Positions 27,669 to 36,457 of a stretch of DNA of 64,000 nt are shown here, piece by piece. Position numbers and translations under genes: made by a program. Numbering within the stretch: the stretch's first letter is position 1; every line of letters begins with the position of its first letter. The notes beneath the pieces were generated by a model. That model was given only the letters and a program-made list of their open reading frames with translations, had not been told where the DNA came from and did no database searches. Source of the DNA: Pseudorhodobacter ferrugineus DSM 5888 (GTDB lineage Bacteria; Pseudomonadota; Alphaproteobacteria; Rhodobacterales; Rhodobacteraceae); the NCBI RefSeq assembly GCF_000420745.1, contig NZ_ATVN01000005.1, positions 62,001-126,000 on the forward strand, read 5' to 3'.

Positions 27669-28604
27669 ATGAGTTGGAACCCCGCCCTAGACCCCGATAT
27701 CCCCGTTGGCGATGCGGTTGACGCGATAGACACCGTTATCATCCCCCGCGCGCGTGACCTTGGCGGGTTCGAGGTGCGGCGCGCCTTGCCTTCGACCCAG
27801 CGCCAAATGGTCGGCCCTTTCATCTTTTTCGATCAATTCGGCCCTGCGGAATTCCTGACGGGCAAAGGCGTTGATGTGCGCCCGCACCCCCATATCGGCC
27901 TTGGAACCGTCACCTACCTGATGCAAGGCAAGCTGCACCACCGCGACAGCCTTGGCACCGATCAATGGATCGAACCGGGGGCGGTGAACTGGATGCTGGC
28001 GGGGCAGGGGATCACCCATTCCGAACGCATGGACGGGGCAGCCAGCGTGCCGCAAACCCTGTTCGGTTTGCAAACCTGGCTTGCCCTGCCCGAAAAACAC
28101 GAAGAAGACCCCGCCGATTTCGTCCATTCCCCCAAAGCCGATTTGCCGGTGCTGGAAGGCGAGGGCAAAACCGTGCGCCTGATTCTGGGCGATGCCTGGG
28201 GCGCGCGCGCGCCGCTGCCGATGCTGTCCGAAATGTTCTATGCCGATGCGACCCTTGCCCCCCACGCAGCGATTCCCTTGCCCGACACGCATGAAGACCG
28301 CGGCATCTATGTCTTGCAAGGCGAGGTGACTGTCAGTGGTGAAACCCACACTGCCGGTCGCATGCTGGTGTTTCGCCCCGGCGACCGTATTTCGGCCCGC
28401 GCAGGGGACCAAGGTGCACGTATTATGCTGCTGGGTGGCGAAACGATGGGCGGCCCGCGCCATATCTGGTGGAACTTTGTCGCCTCGAGCCGCGATAAAA
28501 TTGATGCCGCCAAAGAGGCTTGGCGCGCCGGTGATTGGGCGCATGGCCGGTTTAAATTGCCCCCCACAGACAACGCCGAATTTATTCCGGCCCCCGACAG
28601 GTGA
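27669..28604 (+). CDS. pirin family protein
   Basis: 311-residue bicupin of the pirin family. The N-terminal cupin has the metal-site segment RPHPHIGLGTVTYL (about 77-90) and HHRDSLG, then GAVNWMLAGQGITHSER (split at 108-124). The C-terminal pirin domain follows. Bacterial pirins include quercetinase-like enzymes and redox partners; the function is not determinable here. The ATG follows CAGGAGCAGCTGAT; the frame is open 26 codons upstream without similarity. Confidence 0.9.
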   Translation: MSWNPALDPDIPVGDAVDAIDTVIIPRARDLGGFEVRRALPSTQRQMVGPFIFFDQFGPAEFLTGKGVDVRPHPHIGLGTVTYLMQGKLHHRDSLGTDQWIEPGAVNWMLAGQGITHSERMDGAASVPQTLFGLQTWLALPEKHEEDPADFVHSPKADLPVLEGEGKTVRLILGDAWGARAPLPMLSEMFYADATLAPHAAIPLPDTHEDRGIYVLQGEVTVSGETHTAGRMLVFRPGDRISARAGDQGARIMLLGGETMGGPRHIWWNFVASSRDKIDAAKEAWRAGDWAHGRFKLPPTDNAEFIPAPDR

Positions 28605-28621
28605 AAAACCCACTTGGCCGC

Positions 28622-28650
28622 TTGACGCCGTGCGCGGCCTTCCGTAATAC
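28622..28650 (+). promoter_or_regulatory. promoter of tRNA-Asp genes
   Basis: TTGACG, a 17-bp spacer, then TAATAC, 33 bp before the first tRNA-Asp. Confidence 0.65.
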
Positions 28651-28683
28651 CCCCTCATGTTCGGGCGGGCCCGGATGGCATAC

Positions 28684-28760
28684 GCGGTTGTAGCTCAGTT
28701 GGTTAGAGTACCGGCCTGTCACGCCGGGGGTCGCGGGTTCGAGCCCCGTCAACCGCGCCA
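28684..28760 (+). tRNA. tRNA-Asp (anticodon GTC), copy 1
   Basis: 77 nt with CCA encoded. Acceptor GCGGTTG/CAACCGC, discriminator G, anticodon stem CCGGC/GCCGG around CTGTCAC (GTC). Confidence 0.97.
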
Positions 28761-28793
28761 GCCATCCGCCCGCCCCGAACGTAAAGAAAATGC

Positions 28794-28870
28794 GCGGTTG
28801 TAGCTCAGTTGGTTAGAGTACCGGCCTGTCACGCCGGGGGTCGCGGGTTCGAGCCCCGTCAACCGCGCCA
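28794..28870 (+). tRNA. tRNA-Asp (anticodon GTC), copy 2
   Basis: Identical in sequence to the copy 110 bp upstream, with 33 bp between them. No separate promoter is apparent, so both are probably cut from one transcript. Confidence 0.97.
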
Positions 28871-28937
28871 TTTTTCTTCTTTCTCCAAAAAACAAAGTCG
28901 TTTCCCTACAAGGTTTTGGCCTGCGCCACCTGCGTAT

Positions 28938-28969
28938 AAAAAAGCCTGCACCGTGTTACCGGGGCAGGC
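28938..28969 (-). terminator. intrinsic terminator of the sqr operon
   Basis: On the minus strand GCCTGC and GCAGGC pair, with an inner CCG/CGG stem around GTAACA, followed by six T. It lies about 47 bp past the stop of the small membrane protein gene. Confidence 0.75.
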
Positions 28970-29015
28970 CAATCGAGCAAGGGATACGCCCCCACTCAGG
29001 CGCAGGGTGCTGCTG

Positions 29016-29369
29016 TCACTCCACGCTGCTGCGACGCAGCAAAGATTGCGCCGTATAAACCAGAATCGCCGTGCCAACCGCACCCGCCACCGCGATGCCC
29101 AAAAACACGATCACATCCACGGGGCCGCCAAGATCGCTGAGCTTGGAACTGGTCACCGCCAGCACAAACCACACCGCCGCAATCGCGCCCAGCGGCATGG
29201 ACAGTTGCGCCAGCAAGAATTTGCGCCACGATACGCTGCGATCGCGGATCATGACATAAAGATACGCCACAGTGACCAGCACCGCCGCGATCACCATCGC
29301 CCAGAACAGCCCAGGGCCAAAGATTTCTTCAAACACGGCCAACAGGGTGCCGAATGTCAGGTCTTTCAT
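29016..29369 (-). CDS. small membrane protein (DUF5368-like) next to sqr
   Basis: 117 residues with three predicted membrane helices (about 18-40, 55-75, 83-105). I believe it matches the DUF5368 family, from memory. The ATG at 29369 follows AGGAG with 7 bp spacing, 12 bp after the sqr stop, so the two are one operon. A role as membrane partner or quinone-side anchor for the reductase is inference from position. Confidence 0.75.
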   Translation of the reverse strand: MKDLTFGTLLAVFEEIFGPGLFWAMVIAAVLVTVAYLYVMIRDRSVSWRKFLLAQLSMPLGAIAAVWFVLAVTSSKLSDLGGPVDVIVFLGIAVAGAVGTAILVYTAQSLLRRSSVE

Positions 29370-29381
29370 CACGTTTCTCCT

Positions 29382-30692
29382 TTAGGCGCGGCCACGCAAC
29401 ATGGCGTTATAGGTCGGTTTCAGGGCAACTTCCTTCATCAACCAGCTGATCCACAACTCCTCGAGCGGGGCAATGATGCCGGGGAAAGACGGGGTCAGGT
29501 TGTTGTTATAGTCAAACTCCACCAGCATCGCGCGGCCGACACGGGTGATCATCGGACAAGAGGTATAGCCGTTATAGGTCAGCACTGGCTCTGTCCCGGT
29601 CATCGCGGCGATCAGACCATCCTCCACCACCGGCACCTGCCATTTGACCGAGGCGGCGGTCTTGCCCTTCGGCACTCCGGCCACGTCGCCAAGCGCCCAG
29701 ATATCGGGATAGCGCAGATGGCGCAGGCTGGCTTTGTCGCATTCAACCCAGCCCTGATCCGTCCATTTATCGGCCCAGCTCAAGCCCGATTGTCTGATCA
29801 CCTCGGGCGCGCGCTGGGGGGGGATGACGTGGATATAGTCGTAGTCCCGCGTTACCGGTCCGGTGGGCGTGTCAAAAATCGCCGTCTTGGCCCCTGCATC
29901 AATGGCGCGCAACACATGGGAATATTGCGGCGCAATGCCGCGGTCGCCAAACAGCATCCGCACCTTTTCCGATACAATAGGCACCCCGAACAATGCATCG
30001 TTATTGGCCATATACTGGATGTCCAGCTTGCCTCGGGTGCCGGCGCTGCGGGCGATATCCTCGATCAGGAAGGTGTGTTTCAGCGGCGCCCCTGCACATT
30101 TCATCTCGGTCGCGGGGCGGGTGAACAGGCCAACCCCACCCGTCTCGGTATAGGCTTTGGCCGCAGCCCATGTTGCGGCGGCATATTGCGGCCCGGCGTA
30201 TAGCGCGCCAATCCCGTTCTTCCCGACCATATCCAAGGAAAACCCTTCAATCGCGTCATGGTCCAGCACAAGGCCGGGGGCGACCACCAGAAAATCATAG
30301 GGCAGGCTTTGCCCGCTGGCCGTGGTCACGGTTTTGACCTCTGGGTCAATTGCAGCGGCGGCCTCGGCTATCAACGTCACCCCGTCCGGCAGCCAATCAG
30401 TGGTTTTCGACGTAACGTAACCGGCCGGTTTCAACCCCGCCGCCACCAGCGACAGACCGGGTTGGTAAATATGCTCCGCACGTTGGTCGAGCAGAGTGAT
30501 CTGCGCCCCCGAAAGCCTTATCGCCAAGCGGTTCGCAAGTGCCGTCCCCCCAGCTCCCGCACCGATGATGACAATGCGCGCCTTGGTTGCAACCTGCGAC
30601 AGCGCCGCCTTGGGGACCGTGACAGCCATCGCCGCAGCCCCACCTGCCGCTAGCCCGAAAAACTGCCTGCGGTTCGTCTTTAGCTTGGTCAT
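29382..30692 (-). CDS. sqr: sulfide:quinone oxidoreductase-like flavoprotein with Tat signal
   Basis: 436 residues. A twin-arginine signal (NRRQFFGLAAGG, residues 7-18) points to export of the folded flavoprotein. The FAD-binding IIGAGAGGTA (42-51) follows. Both redox cysteines expected of sulfide:quinone reductases are present, Cys199 in EMKCAGAPLK and Cys379 in YTSCPM, with a further Cys in WVECDK. The ALGDVAG motif (333-339) closes the FAD site. It would oxidise sulfide to polysulfide and reduce quinone. Flavocytochrome c sulfide dehydrogenase flavoprotein subunits are relatives, but no cytochrome gene is next to it. The ATG at 30692 follows GGAGGACGCC. Confidence 0.85.
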   Translation of the reverse strand: MTKLKTNRRQFFGLAAGGAAAMAVTVPKAALSQVATKARIVIIGAGAGGTALANRLAIRLSGAQITLLDQRAEHIYQPGLSLVAAGLKPAGYVTSKTTDWLPDGVTLIAEAAAAIDPEVKTVTTASGQSLPYDFLVVAPGLVLDHDAIEGFSLDMVGKNGIGALYAGPQYAAATWAAAKAYTETGGVGLFTRPATEMKCAGAPLKHTFLIEDIARSAGTRGKLDIQYMANNDALFGVPIVSEKVRMLFGDRGIAPQYSHVLRAIDAGAKTAIFDTPTGPVTRDYDYIHVIPPQRAPEVIRQSGLSWADKWTDQGWVECDKASLRHLRYPDIWALGDVAGVPKGKTAASVKWQVPVVEDGLIAAMTGTEPVLTYNGYTSCPMITRVGRAMLVEFDYNNNLTPSFPGIIAPLEELWISWLMKEVALKPTYNAMLRGRA

Positions 30693-30715
30693 GGCGTCCT
30701 CCACTGAAATCCCAC

Positions 30716-30738
30716 ATTCAATATTAAGCATATGTTAA
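30716..30738. promoter_or_regulatory. candidate operator upstream of sqr
   Basis: AT-rich sequence with ATTC-N8-GCAT at 30716-30731, one base off the ATTC-N8-GAAT site I recall for SqrR, overlapping TTAA-GCATATG-TTAA at 30724-30738. It lies 24-46 bp upstream of the sqr start codon. Confidence 0.3.
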
Positions 30739-30754
30739 ATTTGCGGTGACAGAG

Positions 30755-30768
30755 TTGATTTGGATCAT
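30755..30768. promoter_or_regulatory. FNR-type box upstream of sqr
   Basis: TTGAT-TTGG-ATCAT matches TTGAT-N4-ATCAA at nine of ten positions and sits 63 bp upstream of the sqr start. Confidence 0.45.
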
Positions 30769-30868
30769 GCTGCGTGCAGAATTATGGATGCCGCCACGCA
30801 GATCAAAGCCGCCAAAGCAGCCCAAACCAAGCACAGATCGGTTTCAAGGATCACAAAGGGCGACAAGC

Positions 30869-31312
30869 CTATAGCTTGACCCGATACCGCACATGCCCGT
30901 CCGTGGGCGTATAGCTGTCATACAGTTTGCGCGCGCGGATGTTGCCTTCATCGGTGTGCCAGTACAATCGCGCATAGCCCTTTGCGCGGCAAATCGCGAT
31001 CAAATCGTCCATAAGCGCACGGCCAGCGCCTGCACCCCGTGCGGCCTCGGTTAGAAACAGGTCTTCCAGGTAACAATCGGGGGCCATAACCCAAGTCGAC
31101 AGATGCGTGTGGTGCAACGCAAAGCCCAGCATCCTGTCCCCGTCAAACGCAAAGCGCCCGCGCAGCAGGCTGCCCTGTGCTATGATCCGGCCCCAAGTGG
31201 CCGTGGTCACGTCGTCTGCCAGCGTCACATCATAAAACGCCAGATATTGCGCCCAAAGCCCGCGCCATTGGGCTTCGTCTTTGGGCAAAGCATCTCTAAT
31301 CATCGGGCTCAT
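30869..31312 (-). CDS. GNAT family N-acetyltransferase
   Basis: 147 residues with a single GNAT fold. The acetyl-CoA-binding segment LEDLFLTEAARGAGAGRALM (about 82-101) has the RGxGxGxxL-type loop, and YWHTDEGNIRARKLYD is the C-terminal strand-helix. The acceptor is unknown. The ATG at 31312 follows GCAGGACG; the upstream open frame is in the GC-rich repeat and is not coding. Confidence 0.85.
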   Translation of the reverse strand: MSPMIRDALPKDEAQWRGLWAQYLAFYDVTLADDVTTATWGRIIAQGSLLRGRFAFDGDRMLGFALHHTHLSTWVMAPDCYLEDLFLTEAARGAGAGRALMDDLIAICRAKGYARLYWHTDEGNIRARKLYDSYTPTDGHVRYRVKL

Positions 31313-31319
31313 CGTCCTG

Positions 31320-31403
31320 CTTTCTTTTCGGCAAAAATATCCCGGGGGGTCCGGGGGGCTGGCCCCCCGGCTATTGGTTTGGTCCGGGGGGGCTGGCCCC
31401 CGG
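31320..31403 (+). repeat. dispersed intergenic repeat, copy 7, with double GC hairpin
   Basis: The box TTCTTTTCGGCAAAAATA is followed by CCGGGGGGC-TG-GCCCCCCGG (31351-31370) and a second similar hairpin (about 31384-31402). It lies between the GNAT start and the M20 peptidase stop, in a 247-bp gap with no gene. Confidence 0.7.
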
Positions 31404-31559
31404 CGTCTGTCTTGTTCCGCAAGGGCCTCGCGTCGCGAAACCCTTATCCCGCGGGTCCCTCTAACGGGTACAGACAAGCCCGCGTACGCCCTAATATTTG
31501 GTTAACAGAAACTCATAACACGCTGTTTCAAAACAAAATAGCAAAATGTCCGCGCGCGG

Positions 31560-32951
31560 TCATTTTGCCTGTTTCGTCAGCCGATCCAATATTCTGGCCC
31601 AGGACCGGATCCCTTTGTGAAAGCTTTCCAGATCGTATTTTTCATTCGGGGAATGGATTTGATCATCGTCTTTCCCGAACCCGATCAGCATGGCATCCAT
31701 ATCCAGATAGGTCTTGAAATACCCCGCAATCGGGATCGACCCGCCACAGCCCACATAGGCCGCAGCCACGCCCCATTCATCGGTAAGCGCGGCTCTTGAT
31801 GCCTCAAATGCGGGATGGGACACGCTCATCTGCCCCGCAGGGCTGTTGCCGTGGCCTTTGAACTCGACCGTGCAATCGGCGGGCAGGTTGGCCTGAACAT
31901 AGGCCCGAAATGCCGCGCGGATCGCAAAGGGGTCTTGCCGTCCCACCAGCCGGAAACTGATTTTGGCATGGGCTTCGGCTGGCAAAACGGTCTTGAACCC
32001 GTCCCCCGTATAGCCGCCCCAAATTCCGTTCACCTCACAGGTCGGGCGCGACCAGATCATTTCCAAAGGCGTGCGGTCCACCTCGCCCGCAGGCACCGAC
32101 AGGCCGACATCGCCAAGGAAACGGGCATGATCAAAGGCCAGCCCCTGCCACTGGGCCCGCATTTCATCCGACAGTTCCGGCACCCCATCGTAAAACCCGG
32201 GCACGGTAATGCGCCCGTTTTCATCATGCAGCCCCGCGATGATCCGGCTGAGGACACGGATCGGATTGCGCGCCACCCCGCCATACATGCCGGAATGCAG
32301 GTCTTTGCTGGGGCCGTGAATGGTCAATTCTTCGCCCAGCAACCCGCGCAGCATGGTCACGATGGCGGGGGTTTTGGATTCGAACAGCCCCGTGTCACAA
32401 ATCAACGCCACATCGGCGCGCAGCTCGTCTGCGTTCTCTTCCATAAAGGGGATCAGGGACGGAGAACCGGATTCCTCCTCTCCCTCCAGAAAAATCGTCA
32501 AGCGGCAGGGCAAGGTGCCATGTTTGGCCTTCCACGCGCGGCACGCCTCCAAAAACGTCATCAACTGGCCTTTGTCATCCGACGCGCCGCGCCCGCGAAT
32601 GACGCGGCCTGCGGGGGTGTCCTCGATCTGCGGATCAAAGGGGTCGCGGTCCCATAGGTTCAGGGGATCGACGGGCTGCACATCGTAATGCCCGTAAAAC
32701 AAAAGGTGTGGGCCGGTGGCCCCGTCCGGATTATAATGCGCGACAACCATCGGATGCCCGGGCGTGGGCCGTTTGCTGGCGTCAAAGCCAAGCGAAATCA
32801 GATCATCTACCAACCAATCGGCCGCGCGGTCACAATCGGCCTTGAAGGCGGGATCGGTCGAAATAGACGGGATGCGCAGCAGGTCCAGCAAGCGCGCGGT
32901 GGCGTCTGGCAAGGCTTCATCAATTTTGGCAAGAACAGCATCAAGCGACAT
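31560..32951 (-). CDS. M20 family dipeptidase
   Basis: 463-residue zinc metallopeptidase. The first metal motif is LLFYGHYDVQPVDP (about 83-96), followed by RGASDDKGQ and the catalytic Glu pair in EGEEESGSP (about 155-163). A dimerisation domain is inserted in the middle, and CGGSIPIAGYF is near the C-terminus. The size and motifs fit the dipeptidase/carnosinase-like group. No signal peptide, so cytoplasmic. Confidence 0.9.
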   Translation of the reverse strand: MSLDAVLAKIDEALPDATARLLDLLRIPSISTDPAFKADCDRAADWLVDDLISLGFDASKRPTPGHPMVVAHYNPDGATGPHLLFYGHYDVQPVDPLNLWDRDPFDPQIEDTPAGRVIRGRGASDDKGQLMTFLEACRAWKAKHGTLPCRLTIFLEGEEESGSPSLIPFMEENADELRADVALICDTGLFESKTPAIVTMLRGLLGEELTIHGPSKDLHSGMYGGVARNPIRVLSRIIAGLHDENGRITVPGFYDGVPELSDEMRAQWQGLAFDHARFLGDVGLSVPAGEVDRTPLEMIWSRPTCEVNGIWGGYTGDGFKTVLPAEAHAKISFRLVGRQDPFAIRAAFRAYVQANLPADCTVEFKGHGNSPAGQMSVSHPAFEASRAALTDEWGVAAAYVGCGGSIPIAGYFKTYLDMDAMLIGFGKDDDQIHSPNEKYDLESFHKGIRSWARILDRLTKQAK

Positions 32952-33074
32952 CGCGCATCTCCGATTTGTGACTTTGGGCGCAGAGTATCAGCCACGCCGC
33001 CCCTGTCCAGAGCCGCAAAAATCCGTTAAACCCCTTGCAACACAAGGTTCGCCCCAAACGCAGGAGCATTTGCA

Positions 33075-33665
33075 ATGAAATTGATGACACAGCGCATTTT
33101 AGCGGCAAGCGCCGCTTTGATCACATTGGCAGGTGCCGGCTTTGCCGAACCTGTCACCGGAAAAGTGGCCGAAAAACAGGTGTTTTCCCCCACGGGGTCT
33201 GAGGTTGAGATGCTGCCCGTCGCAGGGCTGTCACCGGAAAGTGCTGCCCTTTTGCAGCAGGTTGTTGGCGACTATGCCTATTATGCCGCCGCAGCGATCG
33301 CGCCGGATGAGGATATCTTGAAATCCGAGGCAACAATGCTTGTAGCCAATCATCACAGCATTGAGGCCGCGTCTGCGGCAGCGCTTGCCGGTTGCGACAA
33401 GGTTCGTCAGGGCGGAAGCCCCTGTGTGGTTGCAGCCATCGTGCGCCCAAAGGGCTGGGAAGCGCGCGCGCTTCAACTGTCCGTCGAAGGGACGGTGGCC
33501 TTGGTAAACGACTATGGCAAAAAGGGCGAGCGTGCGATGGCGACCAGTGCCCAAACCGGCTTTTTCGCCTTGGCACAGGGGGCAGGTGCCCAAACAGCGG
33601 CCGTGCAAGCCTGCAATGATAAAGGCGCCACCGATTGCGCGATTTCTGTTTCTGACGCCGAGTAA
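33075..33665 (+). CDS. small secreted cysteine-containing protein upstream of hemA
   Basis: 196 residues with a Sec signal peptide (cut near GAGFA-EPV, about residue 24). The mature part is alanine-rich with two cysteine pairs, AGCDKVRQGGSPC and QACNDKGATDC, likely disulfides in the periplasm. The central half resembles DUF4189-like repeats only loosely. The ATG follows AGGAGCATTTGCA. Its position before hemA seems shared among related bacteria, from memory, and it is sometimes misnamed as the synthase. Function unknown. Confidence 0.8.
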   Translation: MKLMTQRILAASAALITLAGAGFAEPVTGKVAEKQVFSPTGSEVEMLPVAGLSPESAALLQQVVGDYAYYAAAAIAPDEDILKSEATMLVANHHSIEAASAAALAGCDKVRQGGSPCVVAAIVRPKGWEARALQLSVEGTVALVNDYGKKGERAMATSAQTGFFALAQGAGAQTAAVQACNDKGATDCAISVSDAE

Positions 33666-33718
33666 CGGAGAAAAGTGACAAAAGGGGGCGTCAAAATGCC
33701 CACTATGAGATACAGAGT

Positions 33719-33732
33719 TTGATGAATATCAA
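33719..33732. promoter_or_regulatory. FNR/FnrL box upstream of hemA
   Basis: TTGAT-GAAT-ATCAA is a perfect match to the FNR consensus, 82 bp upstream of the hemA ATG. Oxygen control of hemA by FnrL is established in Rhodobacter sphaeroides. Confidence 0.85.
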
Positions 33733-33814
33733 GGTGGTCATCGCGAATCTGCCGCAATCTGCCCCAACTTGCCTTGGATTATCCTGATTCGTTGCAAGAC
33801 GCTTGGAGATACTT

Positions 33815-35038
33815 ATGAATTATGAAGCCGCCCTCGATGCCGCCCTGAACCGATTGCACGAAGAGGGCCGGTATCGCACCTTCATTGATATCGAGCGTCG
33901 CAAAGGGGCCTATCCTTCGGCTGTTTGGCGCAAAACCGACGGGACAGAAAAGGATATTACCGTTTGGTGCGGCAATGACTATTTGGGCATGGGCCAGCAT
34001 CCGGTGGTTTTGGCCGCAATGGCCGAGGCGTTGGAAGCAACGGGTGCGGGATCTGGTGGTACACGCAATATTTCCGGCACTACGGTGTACCATAACCGGC
34101 TAGAGGCCGAGCTGGCCGATCTGCACGGCAAAGAGGCTGCTTTGGTGTTCACATCGGCCTACAACGCCAATGACGCGACGCTTTCGACGCTGCCAAAGCT
34201 GTTTCCCGGCCTGATCATTTATTCCGATGGGCTGAACCATGCGTCGATGATCGAAGGTGTGCGCCGCAACGGTGGCGCCAAGCGGATTTTCCGTCATAAT
34301 GATGTTGCCCATCTGCGCGAATTGTTGGCCGCCGACGATCCGGCCGCGCCGAAAATGATCGCGTTCGAGTCTATCTATTCGATGGACGGCGATTTTGGCC
34401 CGATCAAAGAGCTGTGCGATCTGGCCGATGAATTTGGCGCGCTGACCTATATTGACGAGGTTCACGCCGTTGGCATGTACGGGCCGCGCGGGGCAGGGGT
34501 TGCCGAACGTGACGGGCTGATGCACCGCCTTGATATTATCAACGGCACCTTGGCCAAGGCTTATGGCGTGGCGGGTGGGTATATCGCCGCGTCGGCAAAA
34601 ATGTGTGATGCGGTGCGGTCCTATGCGCCTGGGTTCATTTTCACCTCGTCGATGCCGCCTGCGGTCGCGGCAGGTGCCGCGGCTTCTGTGCGCTATTTGA
34701 AAACCGCGCAGCATTTGCGCGATGCGCAGCAGTTGCATGCGCGCATCTTGAAAGATCGGCTGAAATCTATCGGGCTGCCGCTGATCGACCATGGCAGCCA
34801 TATTGTGCCCGTGCATGTCGGTAACCCTGTGCATTGCAAGGCTTTGTCCGACATGTTGCTGGAGCGATTCGGCATTTATGTGCAGCCAATCAACTTTCCG
34901 ACAGTGCCGCGCGGCACCGAACGGTTGCGGTTTACCCCGTCACCTGTTCACGATGCGGCACAAATTGACGGTTTGGTGAAGGCAATGGACACGCTTTGGC
35001 AGCAATGTGCGCTGAATCGTGCCGAGTTGTCGGCCTAA
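33815..35038 (+). CDS. hemA: 5-aminolevulinate synthase
   Basis: 407 residues. Condenses glycine and succinyl-CoA to 5-aminolevulinate, the alphaproteobacterial (C4) entry to haem and other tetrapyrroles. Visible are the N-terminal CoA/glycine region ([13 protein letters not shown]), [11 protein letters not shown], the PLP-contact [11 protein letters not shown], the PLP lysine in [13 protein letters not shown] (about 248), and [14 protein letters not shown]. The ATG follows TTGGAGATACTT; the frame opens at an upstream TTG that I rejected. A perfect FNR box precedes it. Confidence 0.97.
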   Translation: MNYEAALDAALNRLHEEGRYRTFIDIERRKGAYPSAVWRKTDGTEKDITVWCGNDYLGMGQHPVVLAAMAEALEATGAGSGGTRNISGTTVYHNRLEAELADLHGKEAALVFTSAYNANDATLSTLPKLFPGLIIYSDGLNHASMIEGVRRNGGAKRIFRHNDVAHLRELLAADDPAAPKMIAFESIYSMDGDFGPIKELCDLADEFGALTYIDEVHAVGMYGPRGAGVAERDGLMHRLDIINGTLAKAYGVAGGYIAASAKMCDAVRSYAPGFIFTSSMPPAVAAGAAASVRYLKTAQHLRDAQQLHARILKDRLKSIGLPLIDHGSHIVPVHVGNPVHCKALSDMLLERFGIYVQPINFPTVPRGTERLRFTPSPVHDAAQIDGLVKAMDTLWQQCALNRAELSA

Positions 35039-35077
35039 GTTGTTCTGCGGATGCAAACTCAGTTGCTTTGTGCTAAG

Positions 35078-35086
35078 TTATCCACA
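35078..35086 (+). promoter_or_regulatory. perfect DnaA box
   Basis: TTATCCACA lies in the hemA-rodZ gap, 69 bp upstream of the RodZ-like start. A single box in a promoter region can link expression to DnaA, but this is only a match. It is not an origin: no AT-rich unwinding cluster or box array is seen. Confidence 0.4.
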
Positions 35087-35154
35087 ATACGAAGGTTATG
35101 GGTCGATGGAAAAACGACTCGAACGTGGTTTGGGGCAGTTGTGGGGCAAATTTT

Positions 35155-36372
35155 ATGATCGGCCGGAGGAAAGCGCCTTCGACGTCTGAGATCGACAAGC
35201 CTAAAGGTTTTGACGATTTCGAGTTGCGTCTTGGTGATCTTATGCGCGGTGAGCGTGCGACCTTGGGCAAATCATTGCTGGATGTTCAACGCGAGTTGAA
35301 GGTCAAAGCGACTTATGTTGCCGCCATTGAAAATTGCGATGTGTCTGCCTTTGAAACCCAAGGCTTTGTTGCCGGATATGTGCGGTCTTATGCGCGCTAT
35401 CTGGGGATGGATCCCGATTGGGCTTATGCCAAGTTTTGCCGCGAAGCGAATTTTACCTTGGCGCATGGCATGTCGGCGGCGGCATCGCCCGCCCGTATTT
35501 CGCAGGCCCGCAGCAAGGTTCAGGATTTTGGCGACCCGCTGGCAAATCCGAATGCATCCTTTGTGCCCCGCAGCGAGACGATGTTTTCGCGTGTTGAACC
35601 CAGTGCGATCGGCTCGCTTTTGGTGCTGTTGGGTCTGATCGGTGGCCTTGGCTATGGCGGTTGGTCGGTTTTGCAAGAGGTGCAGCGCGTGCAGCTTGCC
35701 CCCGTGGATCAAGCCCCACAAGTGGTGGCCGAGATTGACCCACTGGGCAATGTGCAAGGCGTGGCACCCTTGGTACGCTCTGCCCCCGAAGCCCCGGTTG
35801 CGGAACCCGCATCGGCGCAAGACACGCTTGCCGCTGATATCACAGCGCCGGTTCGGTCAGACCGTCTGTACCGCCCGCAAGCTTTGGATGTGCCGGTTCT
35901 GACGTCACGTGATGGCCCGATTGCGGCGATTGACCCGCAGCGCGGTGAAACCTTGGTTGCCGCCGCTGTTGAACCTGTGACGGGCGAAACCGACGTTGGA
36001 ACTGATGTACAAGTCGTGGCATCGGACCCGAACACTGTTGAATTGCTGGCTGTGCGCCCGTCTTGGGTGCGTGTGTCTTCGGCCGATGGCACGGTTTTGT
36101 TTGAAAAAGTGCTGGACGCCTGCGAACGCTATTCGGTTCCCTTGCTCGAGGATGCGCCTGTATTGCGGGCTGGCAACTCCGGATCGGTTTATTTCACGGT
36201 CAATGGCAAAACCTTTGGCCCTTCGGCTCCGGGCGCGCAGGTCGTGAAAAACGTTGTGTTGACTGCCGAAGCTGTACAGGGAACTTTCCCTGCGGTCGAA
36301 GCCGGCCAATCTGTGGCTGTGGCCGATGCCAACAATGCCTTGGTGCTTTGCCCGTCCAGCCCGTCTTTGTGA
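35155..36372 (+). CDS. rodZ: RodZ-like helix-turn-helix membrane protein
   Basis: 405 residues. A cytoplasmic HTH_25 domain (about 20-110; GKSLLDVQRELKVKATYVAAIE is the recognition region in pieces) is followed by one transmembrane helix (SLLVLLGLIGGLGYGG, about 152-167), a low-complexity Pro/Ala-rich linker and a C-terminal DUF4115 domain (about 305-380, SWVRVSSADGTVLFEK). This is RodZ architecture, the MreB-linked cell-shape factor. I start at the ATG at 35155 behind GTGGGGC; another in-frame ATG at 35098 is possible. Confidence 0.8.
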   Translation: MIGRRKAPSTSEIDKPKGFDDFELRLGDLMRGERATLGKSLLDVQRELKVKATYVAAIENCDVSAFETQGFVAGYVRSYARYLGMDPDWAYAKFCREANFTLAHGMSAAASPARISQARSKVQDFGDPLANPNASFVPRSETMFSRVEPSAIGSLLVLLGLIGGLGYGGWSVLQEVQRVQLAPVDQAPQVVAEIDPLGNVQGVAPLVRSAPEAPVAEPASAQDTLAADITAPVRSDRLYRPQALDVPVLTSRDGPIAAIDPQRGETLVAAAVEPVTGETDVGTDVQVVASDPNTVELLAVRPSWVRVSSADGTVLFEKVLDACERYSVPLLEDAPVLRAGNSGSVYFTVNGKTFGPSAPGAQVVKNVVLTAEAVQGTFPAVEAGQSVAVADANNALVLCPSSPSL

Positions 36373-36457
36373 TCGGTTTCGCGGCCTAAGGGCGTTGCCC
36401 TTGCGCCGCTTTCGCCCTAGCTAAGGGGTAACCGCAATCACCGCATGAGTGCTGCCT

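Noticed and set aside
28809-30203. 464-residue open frame on the plus strand, opposite sqr and covering a tRNA-Asp
   Set aside because: Runs antisense to sqr and through a tRNA; composition is the His/Arg/Gln-rich pattern of shadow frames in GC-rich DNA.
33075-33665. Calling this gene an aminolevulinate synthase
   Set aside because: It has a signal peptide and 196 residues with no PLP motif; the true hemA is downstream.
35039-35154. Replication origin
   Set aside because: Only one DnaA box, no array and no unwinding element.
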